From Candidatus Zixiibacteriota bacterium (lineage in GTDB: Bacteria > Zixibacteria > MSB-5A5 > JAABVY01 > JAHJOQ01), in the NCBI GenBank assembly GCA_024275215.1, contig JAJRZO010000146.1:1-22913 (forward strand): a stretch of DNA of 22,913 bases, written 5' to 3'. The position numbers and the translations under genes are program-made. Below are positions 14,855-22,461 of the stretch, one piece after another (within the stretch, counting starts at the first letter, position 1; every line of letters begins with the position of its first letter). Below the pieces are notes generated by a model, which was not told the origin of the DNA, did no database searches, and saw nothing but the letters and a program-made list of their open reading frames with translations.

Positions 14855-15130
14855 TTAGACCAAATTTTGCCTCAATCTTATTGAACAGCAAGTAGCCCAA
14901 GCCGATAACAATCTTGCAGGTCAGGCTCACTTGAAGCTTGACGATACAGACTTTGGGAATAACCTCTCCTTGTCTGCCCCCAAAACGGTCGTGATCTACG
15001 ATATCTGTTTCATTCCGGATAATGTAATTCAGTAATACTCCGATAAGATATTAAGTAACAAGGGGGCTAATTTGTCTGGCGAAATATATCCGCCGGAGTG
15101 GCTGAAAACTTTGCTTTTCTGGAGCGAACG
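14855..15130. other. Spacer upstream of the secretion/pilus operon
   Basis: No gene is supported on the plus strand. On the minus strand a frame without stops runs from about 15050 to 14835 (72 codons) but has no ATG/GTG start with a ribosome binding site. I saw no GEMM cyclic di-GMP riboswitch core. The spacer ends with GGAG (15121-15124) serving the ATG at 15131. Confidence 0.5.
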
Positions 15131-16858
15131 ATGAACCGTCGTATCGGCGATATCCTGATCGACAACGGACTGATTACAGATGAAGTCCTTCAGCAGGCAC
15201 TCAATATCCAGAAACAGACCGGCAAAAAACTCGGCCAGGTTCTTGTGGATGAACATTTCATCACTGAGGACGATCTCGCTGATGCGATCTCTGAGCGACT
15301 CGATATCCCGAAAATGTCCCTCGAGAATATAGTCATCGATCCCGAATTGATGCAGCTTGTCGGATGCGAACTTGCCAAACGCCACCAACTTGTACCGGTT
15401 TTCAAGCTCGGCAACACGCTGACAGTAGCCATGTCGGATCCAATCGATGTCGTTGCTGTCGATGAGCTTAGATATCTTACAAAACACAAAATCAACAGGG
15501 TCGTAGCGACTCATTCCGACATTACAGCAGCTATCGAAGAACATTACTCTGTCAGGGATTCACTCGATCAGGCGCTCGAGGATGCCACTCGACAAAAAGA
15601 ATCCGAGTTGCCGGATATTGCAGTCGGTGATGTTCACGATGAAGCGCTCGCCGGTGAGGCGCCTGTCATAAAGTATGTCAATCTTCTCATAGCTCAGGCG
15701 ATCAATAATCGTGCGTCGGATATTCATATCGAGCCGGACGAAAAGAGCGTGAGAATCAGATACCGGGTCAACGGTTTGCTTCAGAAAGAAGGAAGTCCGC
15801 CGAAGGCGATTCAGTCGGCTTTGATCACAAGGCTTAAAATTATGGCTGAGCTTGATGTCTCCGAAAAACGAGTTCCTCAGGATGGCAGATTCACATTCAA
15901 CTGGGGAAGCCGGACAGTCGATGTCAGGCTCTCGACTCTGCCGACCATTCACGGCGAAAAAATCGTAATGCGTCTGCTCGACCGGAGAAATCTTCTACTT
16001 GGATTGGATAATCTTGGATTTAGCGACAAAGTGTTTCAGGGTTTCCAAAGCATAACTCGCAAGCCCGAAGGACTGATACTTATCTCAGGTCCGACCGGAT
16101 CGGGGAAAACCTCAACGCTCTATGCTGTTCTCGACGAAATCAATTCTATCGAGAAAAATGTGATCACCGTAGAAGATCCCGTCGAGTACAACCTGCCCGG
16201 TATCAATCAGGTGCAGACCAACGAGAAAGCGGGTTTAACATTTGCGAGCTGTCTCCGGTCGATACTTCGCCAGAATCCCGATGTAATTATGGTTGGTGAA
16301 ATACGAGATTCCGAAACTGCCGCAATGGCTGTGCGTTCCGCAATGACAGGACATCTGGTGCTCTCGACAATACATACAAACGACGCAGCAGGAGCGATCA
16401 CTCGTCTAAATGACATGGGTGTTGAAAATTTCCTGCTGGCGTCGAGCATACTCGGTGTCCTTGCACAAAGGCTTGTTCGTGTTGTATGCCCGTCGTGCAA
16501 GACTCATGATACTGTTCCAGCCGCATTGCTCAATGATCTTGATATCCGCGAAGGCGATGATGTTACGTTTTATCAGGGGGCAGGGTGTGATGAATGCCAT
16601 ATGACAGGTTACAGAGGCAGAATGGGAGTGTTCGAATTCCTGCCTGTGACAAACAAGATTAAGGATCATATTCTTGCTGAAAGCTCGGCTGGACAGATCA
16701 AGGCGGCTGCGATGGCTGAAGGTATGCAGACATTGTATCGTGACGCCCTGAACAAGGCGCTCGAAGGCAAAACAACCTACCGGGAAGTGCTTCGTGTCAG
16801 TCAGCGCAGCGAAAGATCCACACGGAGCCAGGTGAATGCCGCAACAGTACAAGTATAA
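15131..16858 (+). CDS. GspE/PilB-type assembly ATPase with MshEN-like N-terminus
   Basis: This is the cytoplasmic hexameric ATPase that powers pilin or pseudopilin assembly. I chose the ATG at 15131 (575 residues) because GGAG lies 6 bases upstream. A GTG at 15098 would add 11 residues but lacks a ribosome binding site. The N-terminus RRIGDILIDNGLITDEVLQQ (3-22) continuing to Q27 fits the MshEN cyclic di-GMP-binding consensus. A second, degenerate copy begins at K33. Walker A is GPTGSGKT (320-327), and Walker B ends at D384 in NPDVIMVGEIRD. A zinc four-cysteine motif is C453/C456 and C486/C489. The stop overlaps the next gene by 23 bases. Pilus or secretion function cannot be separated from this gene alone. 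Confidence 0.92.
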   Translation: MNRRIGDILIDNGLITDEVLQQALNIQKQTGKKLGQVLVDEHFITEDDLADAISERLDIPKMSLENIVIDPELMQLVGCELAKRHQLVPVFKLGNTLTVAMSDPIDVVAVDELRYLTKHKINRVVATHSDITAAIEEHYSVRDSLDQALEDATRQKESELPDIAVGDVHDEALAGEAPVIKYVNLLIAQAINNRASDIHIEPDEKSVRIRYRVNGLLQKEGSPPKAIQSALITRLKIMAELDVSEKRVPQDGRFTFNWGSRTVDVRLSTLPTIHGEKIVMRLLDRRNLLLGLDNLGFSDKVFQGFQSITRKPEGLILISGPTGSGKTSTLYAVLDEINSIEKNVITVEDPVEYNLPGINQVQTNEKAGLTFASCLRSILRQNPDVIMVGEIRDSETAAMAVRSAMTGHLVLSTIHTNDAAGAITRLNDMGVENFLLASSILGVLAQRLVRVVCPSCKTHDTVPAALLNDLDIREGDDVTFYQGAGCDECHMTGYRGRMGVFEFLPVTNKIKDHILAESSAGQIKAAAMAEGMQTLYRDALNKALEGKTTYREVLRVSQRSERSTRSQVNAATVQV

Positions 16859-18053
16859 GGTCAGGGACAAGTCAGGCGAACTGATTCTCGGTACTGTCAG
16901 AGGCGAAGATGAATCGTCGGTAGAATCCTATCTCGAATCGCTTGACCTCATTCCAATTCAGATACGGCCTAAACGCGATTTCTCGATACGCAAGATACTG
17001 CGTTTCGGCGGATCGAAGCCGAAATCTGAAGATGTTGTGCTCATCACGAGGAAGATGTCGACTCTTTACCGTGCAGGTATTCCAATACTGAAATCTCTTG
17101 AGATTATCGCTGAGCAATATGAGGATGCGATGCTCGGTGATGTTCTTTTGTCGATACGGGATGATCTGGAACGAGGAGAGCATCTCTCCGACTGTATGGC
17201 GAAACACCCAACAGTGTTTACCCATATATATGTTTCGAGCGTCAGAGCAGCCGAAGCATCGGGAAAACTCGACATTGTGCTCGACAGCCTTGCTGAATCC
17301 ATGGAACAGGAGCTTGTTACGCGTGAAGAGGTAAAGAAGGCTCTGAGATACCCGATTACAGTAATGATTGCAATCTCGGTTGCATTTGTGATATTGACTA
17401 TATTTGTAGTCCCCAAGTTTACCCAGTTTTATGCTTCTTATGATGCGGATCTCCCTGCACCTACACGGCTCATCGTTGCTATCAGCAATATATTCAAGAA
17501 TCTTTGGTATATAATATTCCCGGGCATAACACTGGTTATCTATGGACTGAGAAAACTGCTCAAGAACCCTGCGATGAAGCCCTATGTGGATTCGTTCGCA
17601 CTGAAGATTCCGATCATTGGAACACTGCTGGTCAAGAGCGCATTGTCACGATTTTCTCATGTCTTATCTGTGCTGGTTGCCTCTGGAACACCGTTGATTC
17701 AGAGCCTTGATATTGTCAAAGAAGCTGTTGGAAATCATGTGATCGGCAATGAAATCGGCAAGATGAGCGAAGGAATGCGTGAGGGACGGACTCTGGCTGA
17801 ATGCAAGCCTCACATGAAGCATTTTCCCAAACTCGCGCTTTCACTGATGCATGTCGGTTTGGAATCGGGGTCGCTTGAATTGACATTAAAGGAAATACGA
17901 AGATTCTTCGATAGGGAAGTTCAATACATGTCGAGCCGACTGACGAGTTTGCTGGAGCCATTCGTGTTGATTATAGTGGCTGGCATGGTTTTAGTCCTTG
18001 CTCTGGCGATTTTCCTTCCAATGTGGAATCTAATATCCGTATTTAAGTCTTAG
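16836..18053 (+). CDS. GspF/PilC inner-membrane platform protein
   Basis: This is the inner-membrane platform that couples the ATPase to pilin assembly. The 405 residues are standard. Two homologous cytoplasmic T2SSF domains span about 70-193 and 272-395, with SSVRAAEASGKLDIVLDSLA (134-153) mirrored by SLMHVGLESGSLELTLKEI (336-354). Membrane segments are about 172-193, 222-240 and 375-397. The ATG at 16836 lies within the end of the ATPase gene, with CAGG-type purines upstream. Overlap and order support a shared operon. Confidence 0.93.
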   Translation: MPQQYKYKVRDKSGELILGTVRGEDESSVESYLESLDLIPIQIRPKRDFSIRKILRFGGSKPKSEDVVLITRKMSTLYRAGIPILKSLEIIAEQYEDAMLGDVLLSIRDDLERGEHLSDCMAKHPTVFTHIYVSSVRAAEASGKLDIVLDSLAESMEQELVTREEVKKALRYPITVMIAISVAFVILTIFVVPKFTQFYASYDADLPAPTRLIVAISNIFKNLWYIIFPGITLVIYGLRKLLKNPAMKPYVDSFALKIPIIGTLLVKSALSRFSHVLSVLVASGTPLIQSLDIVKEAVGNHVIGNEIGKMSEGMREGRTLAECKPHMKHFPKLALSLMHVGLESGSLELTLKEIRRFFDREVQYMSSRLTSLLEPFVLIIVAGMVLVLALAIFLPMWNLISVFKS

Positions 18054-18127
18054 CTGTTCAACTCGATTCCCAAAATGCCGATAAAACTAAGAGTGAAAAT
18101 GGGCAAATGTAAGAAAGAGCGGCCGTT

Positions 18128-18559
18128 ATGACAGGCTTCCCGGGAAAGTCATATACGAAAGTTTTCGCTGTTGTCGAAACGGTGATTTCTATAGTTGTCG
18201 TTGGATTGATTGTAGCAATCGTGATCCCAAAGTATGGAGATATCAGCCTTAAAGCGAAAGAGTCATCCTGCAAGATGTCCCTTGATTCTCTTCGCGCGGC
18301 AGTGTCAATCTGGTACGCAAGGGAAATCGCCAGTGGTTCTCGCAATCCGGCATTTCCCCCGATCGATTCACTCAGGAGTGTCGGGGTTGTAATGAAGAGG
18401 AGCATACCGGCGAATCCATTTCAACCGAACGCAGGGGACAGCATAGTCGCCGGTGACAAGAAGGGCGAGACTGTCGGCGAGAGAGGCGGCTGGGTTTACA
18501 ATGTCAGGACCGGCGAAATATGGGCTAATACGAAAGGCTCTGGAGAGAACAACTTGTAG
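18128..18559 (+). CDS. Pilin-like protein with atypical processing site
   Basis: This is a type IV pilin/pseudopilin-like protein of 143 residues. The hydrophobic N-terminal helix FAVVETVISIVVVGLIVAIV (13-32), then IPKY, has the conserved Glu at position +5 (E17) if cleavage falls before F13. The residue before F13 is Val12, not the near-invariant Gly, so prepilin peptidase cleavage is uncertain. The leader is 12 residues with two lysines. The C-terminal part ends with GGWVYNVRTGEIWANT, as in GspG-type pilins where a final strand is typical. It follows the platform gene by 74 bases, with no obvious terminator. Role (major or minor subunit) is unknown. Confidence 0.75.
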   Translation: MTGFPGKSYTKVFAVVETVISIVVVGLIVAIVIPKYGDISLKAKESSCKMSLDSLRAAVSIWYAREIASGSRNPAFPPIDSLRSVGVVMKRSIPANPFQPNAGDSIVAGDKKGETVGERGGWVYNVRTGEIWANTKGSGENNL

Positions 18560-18581
18560 ATCAGTATTGAGGAATTGAAAT

Positions 18582-19022
18582 ATGTTACAACGGCGGGATG
18601 GTTTCACGGTGCTTGAGTTGGTGGTGATCATAGTGGTGCTTGGGATTCTTGCTGCAGTCGGAATTCCAAAGATAGGCGGCCTGATTACATCATCGAAAGT
18701 AAACTCAACCAAATCTGAAATGTCGGAGCTGAAGAAAGCCATCGTTGGAAGCCCCGGCATGGTTGCTGGTGGAACAATTGCGAGCAGAGGTTTCGAGAAT
18801 GATGTCGGTTTTGCGCCATCCCGGCTTGAAGATCTCGTGACCAAACCGGATTCTATCCCTTCATGGAATCGAATCACCGGAATCGGCTGGCATGGGCCAT
18901 ATATCGACACTTCGGAAGGCGAGTATCTTAGTGATGCCTGGGGTGCAGCCTACGCCTATAATAGCGCGACCCGGAAAATCGTAAGCATTGGTTCAGGCGA
19001 CAGTTTATCTGTAGGTTTTTGA
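18582..19022 (+). CDS. GspG-like pseudopilin
   Basis: A short leader (MLQRRDG) ends in Gly before FTVLELVVIIVVLGILAAVG, a canonical prepilin signal with E at +5. The 146 residues include WHGPYIDTSEGEYLSDAWGA (about 106-125) followed by YAYNS, matching the GPY...DxWG...Y pattern of GspG-type (calcium-binding) major pseudopilins. It is paralogous to the next gene. It probably forms part of the short pseudopilus or pilus fibre. Confidence 0.85.
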   Translation: MLQRRDGFTVLELVVIIVVLGILAAVGIPKIGGLITSSKVNSTKSEMSELKKAIVGSPGMVAGGTIASRGFENDVGFAPSRLEDLVTKPDSIPSWNRITGIGWHGPYIDTSEGEYLSDAWGAAYAYNSATRKIVSIGSGDSLSVGF

Positions 19023-19023
19023 T

Positions 19024-19776
19024 ATGCAAAGAAAGTTTTCAGGAAACAGCGGCTTCACGCTGATGGAGCTTATAGCAGTGATCGTTATTATGGGAATCAT
19101 CGCTGCGGTTGCCATGCGTTCGATTGGCAGTACACTTGACACAGCGCGGGTTGAAAATACGAAACGAGAAATGGAACAGCTCAATTTCGCGATTTCAGGC
19201 AACCCTGACCTTTTCTCGAATGGTATGAGAACAGACTTCGGTTATGTCGGCGATGTTGGTTCACTGCCTTCGAGTCTTACTGATCTTGTGGTCGATCCCG
19301 GTTACTCGACATGGAATGGGCCGTATATTTCGAGTGACTTCGATGAAGCCGGCGATGAATACAAGCGCGATGCATGGGGTGATCTGTACACATATAACAG
19401 CACGTCGATACAATCGAACGGCGGAGGCGGCGGAACGCTTACGAGATCGATTTGCTCTGCCGTATCCGAGTTGACATCCAACAGCGTGCTGGGTTCAATA
19501 ACAGACGCTGCCGGTAATCCGCCGGGTGACAGCTCATCGGCTGTTTCGGTGATACTTTCATTCCCGAATGGCGCGGGTGGGATTACAGATTCCTCGATTA
19601 CGGTCTCATCGGGAGGAGCGTTTTCATTTACTAATTGTGTACCGATCGGGAATCACATGATCCGATCAGTATATTCAGTAACGAATGACACAGTAACAAC
19701 TTATGTGTCCGTGATGCCAAATGGCGAATCATTCGTCAGTATGAGATTCCCCGGCGCTCTATGGTCAGCTCCATGA
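19024..19776 (+). CDS. GspG-like pseudopilin with C-terminal extra domain
   Basis: The leader MQRKFSGNSG ends in Gly before FTLMELIAVIVIMGIIAAVA, a canonical prepilin signal with E at +5. The GspG-like part (about 1-135) has WNGPYISSDFDEAGDEYKRD (95-114) then AWGDLYTYNS. A GGGGG linker (about 133-137) leads to an extra domain of about 110 residues with alternating strands: SVILSFPNGAGGITDSSITV, then GAFSFTNCVPIGNHMIRSVY. This suggests a carboxypeptidase-regulatory-like beta-sandwich, as in surface adhesins. That fold is inferred from pattern only. The start lies 1 base after the previous stop. Confidence 0.78.
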   Translation: MQRKFSGNSGFTLMELIAVIVIMGIIAAVAMRSIGSTLDTARVENTKREMEQLNFAISGNPDLFSNGMRTDFGYVGDVGSLPSSLTDLVVDPGYSTWNGPYISSDFDEAGDEYKRDAWGDLYTYNSTSIQSNGGGGGTLTRSICSAVSELTSNSVLGSITDAAGNPPGDSSSAVSVILSFPNGAGGITDSSITVSSGGAFSFTNCVPIGNHMIRSVYSVTNDTVTTYVSVMPNGESFVSMRFPGALWSAP

Positions 19777-19806
19777 TGAATGCAATGACTAACCCGGGAA
19801 CAAATC

Positions 19807-21432
19807 ATGCCTCCTGAAACAATAACACCGATTCCAGCCCAGGTCACCCCTCAGCAGGATCACGACCATGCAGGTATGCCAAAAACTGATTGCCGTATGC
19901 TATTTGTCATAGAGATTGGCGAGGAAAACCTTGCGTGGACAAGTGTCGGTCTTTGCAGGAAAAAATGCCGGCCAATGTATCGGGGAGGGGTCGAAATTGG
20001 TTACGGTGATATTGACAGCCTGAGCGAATGGTTCAAGTATTTCTGGGAAACTGCGGGAGAGCATAAGCACGAAATACATCTTGTAATAACAGGGCCGGAA
20101 ACACTCGAACGTACATTTGTTATTCCTGTCGTTCCGAGATCCGAACTGTCGATAGTTGTGAAAAATCAGGCTCGGAAGGTTTTTCCGTTAGACGTCGAAA
20201 AAGGGCTTTTCGGATGGAAAGTAATCGGTAAGGTCAGGAGAGCTTCCGAAGAGAAATACCAGATATACTCACTGCTGCTTGGCGAGCATTGGCATGGCTG
20301 GTTGAAGAAGATATTCGGCAAGCGCCTGGACTTTGTAACTCTGATTACTTCGAGCGGTCAGCAGTTTGAGAATTATCTCAATGAGATCGAAGATGAGTTC
20401 AAATCGAAAGACTCCTATCTTGTCAGATTGAAGGGAAAGGTCGTAGAGACGGGATTTTTCCATGATGGCTATCTCGAATTCTTTCGGGAAGTTCCAGTCG
20501 AGAGCCTTTCAAATGGAGGAACTGTAGCAGAACTAAGGCGAATAGTGGGAATCGAAGAAGAAGAACCGAAAGATGATGAATCCGATCAGGAACTTGTCAT
20601 TAAAGAACTGAAATCGATCATTGTCGATGCTCTCGATTATTATCAAGGTCAGTTTGGACAACGAAAGATAGCCACAGCGTATCTCTGTATGCCCGACAAT
20701 CTGTCAGGTCAGGTAACAGAATTCATTCAGTCTTCATTCGGCACTGATGTTATCAATCTGTGCAGCACTGTGAAAATTGCCGAGCACTGTAAACTTGCTC
20801 GAGTTGAGCAGGTGTCATCATCATATTCGCTGTGGGTGACGGCGTTCCCGAAAAGAAAAATCAATACGGATATTCTGAATCTTTTGCCGGACAGTATCCG
20901 TGACAAAAAGAAAGAATCCGTGCTGTTTCGCTGGAGTCTGGTGGGATTCGCGCTGGTGTTACTTACGATTTCAGTGCTGTCCGCTGTGAAGATTATCTCA
21001 ATCAATTCCATTGACGATGGTTTGGCTGAGTACCGGCGTATGGTCGCGGATATTGAATCATCTCCGGCGCTTTCCACGCTGGCTGAACGCAAAGTCTGGA
21101 CGGACGAACTGACTAAGAGCTATTCACAGATTCATGCCGAGTCCGGTTCCAGTTTCAAGTCGCCGCTTCTGTTGCTGTCTGATCGCAATATGGAAGACGT
21201 GCGTCTGAATAAAGTGATAATCAACTACGGTTCTTCCGGTGAATCGAGTATCGATATTGATGGAGAAGTGATCGGAAATCCAAATCGTCAGGAAGCCGTT
21301 TTGTACATGTACCTTTCAGAGCTTGAGAAGCATCCGGCTGTGAAAGAATTCAAGTTGTTGGACAAGGGGAACTCCATACAGTCCGGAGTGAAGAAAACAG
21401 TTTTCAGCCTGAGATTGGTGGTTCAGTCTTGA
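19807..21432 (+). CDS. GspL-like protein (PilM-PilN fusion)
   Basis: This 541-residue protein has a cytoplasmic actin-like (ASKHA/PilM) domain, about 30-350, starting at MLFVIEIGEENLAWTSVG. ILNLLP at 356-361 is the typical N-terminal PilN motif that binds PilM in separate-chain pili. One membrane segment follows (about 375-397, WSLVGFALVLLTISVLSAV). The last 140 residues are periplasmic and PilN/GspL-C-like. In T2SS, GspL has this layout and contacts the ATPase GspE and GspM. The start is tentative: the first 23 residues (PQQDHDH-rich) are not family-like, and a Met at 19876 is an alternative. The last bases overlap the next start. Confidence 0.8.
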   Translation: MPPETITPIPAQVTPQQDHDHAGMPKTDCRMLFVIEIGEENLAWTSVGLCRKKCRPMYRGGVEIGYGDIDSLSEWFKYFWETAGEHKHEIHLVITGPETLERTFVIPVVPRSELSIVVKNQARKVFPLDVEKGLFGWKVIGKVRRASEEKYQIYSLLLGEHWHGWLKKIFGKRLDFVTLITSSGQQFENYLNEIEDEFKSKDSYLVRLKGKVVETGFFHDGYLEFFREVPVESLSNGGTVAELRRIVGIEEEEPKDDESDQELVIKELKSIIVDALDYYQGQFGQRKIATAYLCMPDNLSGQVTEFIQSSFGTDVINLCSTVKIAEHCKLARVEQVSSSYSLWVTAFPKRKINTDILNLLPDSIRDKKKESVLFRWSLVGFALVLLTISVLSAVKIISINSIDDGLAEYRRMVADIESSPALSTLAERKVWTDELTKSYSQIHAESGSSFKSPLLLLSDRNMEDVRLNKVIINYGSSGESSIDIDGEVIGNPNRQEAVLYMYLSELEKHPAVKEFKLLDKGNSIQSGVKKTVFSLRLVVQS

Positions 21433-22010
21433 TCGAGCAGATAGTCAAACGCAGATTTGAATTGACAATTGCCTTGTCGGCTGCGGTTATCGCAGCCTGG
21501 ATATTTCTGTTCTACTTTCCTCAGAAAGCTAAAGAGCAGGCGCTCATCGAAGAGCGTGAAACGATCATAAAGAAGCTCGATCTTGCAGATATGCGGCTAA
21601 AGGAAGCTCGTACGGTTACATCAAATCTGAACAGGATTGAATCCAAATGGAGCGAGTTGCGTAACTGTCTTGTCCACCCTGACAATGCCGACGAGATCAT
21701 CAAGAGAGTCAGAACTATTGCTTCCCGACAGAATCTGAAACTTCTGTCTGTTGACCTGAATTTCGATCCGCTTCTCGACAAGCTTGGAGGCGAGGATCTG
21801 ATGCTGTCTATCAGCCGGATCAGACTCGATGTTGATGGTAAAGGCCGATATTTCGATATTGGCGATTTCATCGGCGCGCTCGAAGATGAGGTTTTGGTTG
21901 CCGGCATTGACAAACTGGAGCTTACCTACAAACAAGCGATCAACCCAAAAATCGATTTCTCGCTCGGACTCGAAGTCTTTATTCTTTCGGAAGAAGGAGA
22001 ATCAGGCTGA
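21429..22010 (+). CDS. GspM/PilO-like inner-membrane protein
   Basis: This 193-residue protein has a short cytoplasmic N-terminus, one membrane segment (about 12-30, LTIALSAAVIAAWIFLFYF), a coiled coil with repeated Leu/Ile spacing (about 32-75), and a ferredoxin-like periplasmic domain (about 85-185). This is the GspM/PilO plan, and its position after GspL/PilN supports it. It pairs with GspL/PilN in the periplasmic ring. The start is TTG at 21429, overlapping the previous stop (TTGA). No nearby ATG gives the membrane segment. Confidence 0.8.
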   Translation: MIEQIVKRRFELTIALSAAVIAAWIFLFYFPQKAKEQALIEERETIIKKLDLADMRLKEARTVTSNLNRIESKWSELRNCLVHPDNADEIIKRVRTIASRQNLKLLSVDLNFDPLLDKLGGEDLMLSISRIRLDVDGKGRYFDIGDFIGALEDEVLVAGIDKLELTYKQAINPKIDFSLGLEVFILSEEGESG

Positions 22011-22459
22011 TGACGGATAAGCGTAGAAAGATCATTGTCTTTTCGATTCTGGCTATAGCTGTAGTCTGGGGAATATGGAACAATCCATTGTCATCGAAAA
22101 AAGAAATCAAACAGGTAGAGAAGCAGCCTGCCATGCTGGGTGAAGCTGATATGCCGAGCGGCGGCGACACTGAAGTTATGCCGGGAAATACGACAAAGTT
22201 CAATTACGGGGGCTGGAAGGGCGATCCCTTCAGGCGGAAAACTGTTTCTCGAAAGGTCGTACGGCCAAAGAAAGAAGAAATAGAATTGAAACTCTCGGCA
22301 ATATCGACACACGGCAAGAAGTCGATGGCTGTGATAAATGGAAAAGTTCTCGGTAATGACGGCGTGATCGATGGCTGGGCTGTGGCTGAGATCGATGATG
22401 AATCTGTGTTGCTTGTCAAAGGATCGCGCAATATCAGGCTGAGTTTGAAGCGGAGATAA
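22010..22459 (+). CDS. GspB/GspC/PilP-like periplasmic linker
   Basis: The 149 residues have one membrane segment (7-24, KIIVFSILAIAVVWGIWN) and a proline/charge-rich linker with GDPFRRK (71-77). The C-terminal HR-like domain (about 92-148) contains LSAISTHGKKSMAVINGKVL (95-114). It closes with VLLVKGSRNIRLSL. GspC, GspB and PilP domains share this pattern and bind the secretin N0 domain. Which of the three it is cannot be settled. The ATG shares one base with the previous stop (TGATG), and AAGGAG lies upstream. The secretin gene follows. Confidence 0.75.
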   Translation: MTDKRRKIIVFSILAIAVVWGIWNNPLSSKKEIKQVEKQPAMLGEADMPSGGDTEVMPGNTTKFNYGGWKGDPFRRKTVSRKVVRPKKEEIELKLSAISTHGKKSMAVINGKVLGNDGVIDGWAVAEIDDESVLLVKGSRNIRLSLKRR

Positions 22460-22461
22460 AT

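Noticed and set aside
15098..15130. GTG start adding 11 residues to the assembly ATPase
   Set aside because: It lacks a ribosome binding site, while the ATG at 15131 has GGAG at good spacing and matches the family N-terminus.
14855..15130. Cyclic di-GMP (GEMM) riboswitch before the pilus operon
   Set aside because: The GGGGCAAACC-type core and tetraloop receptor pattern are not present.
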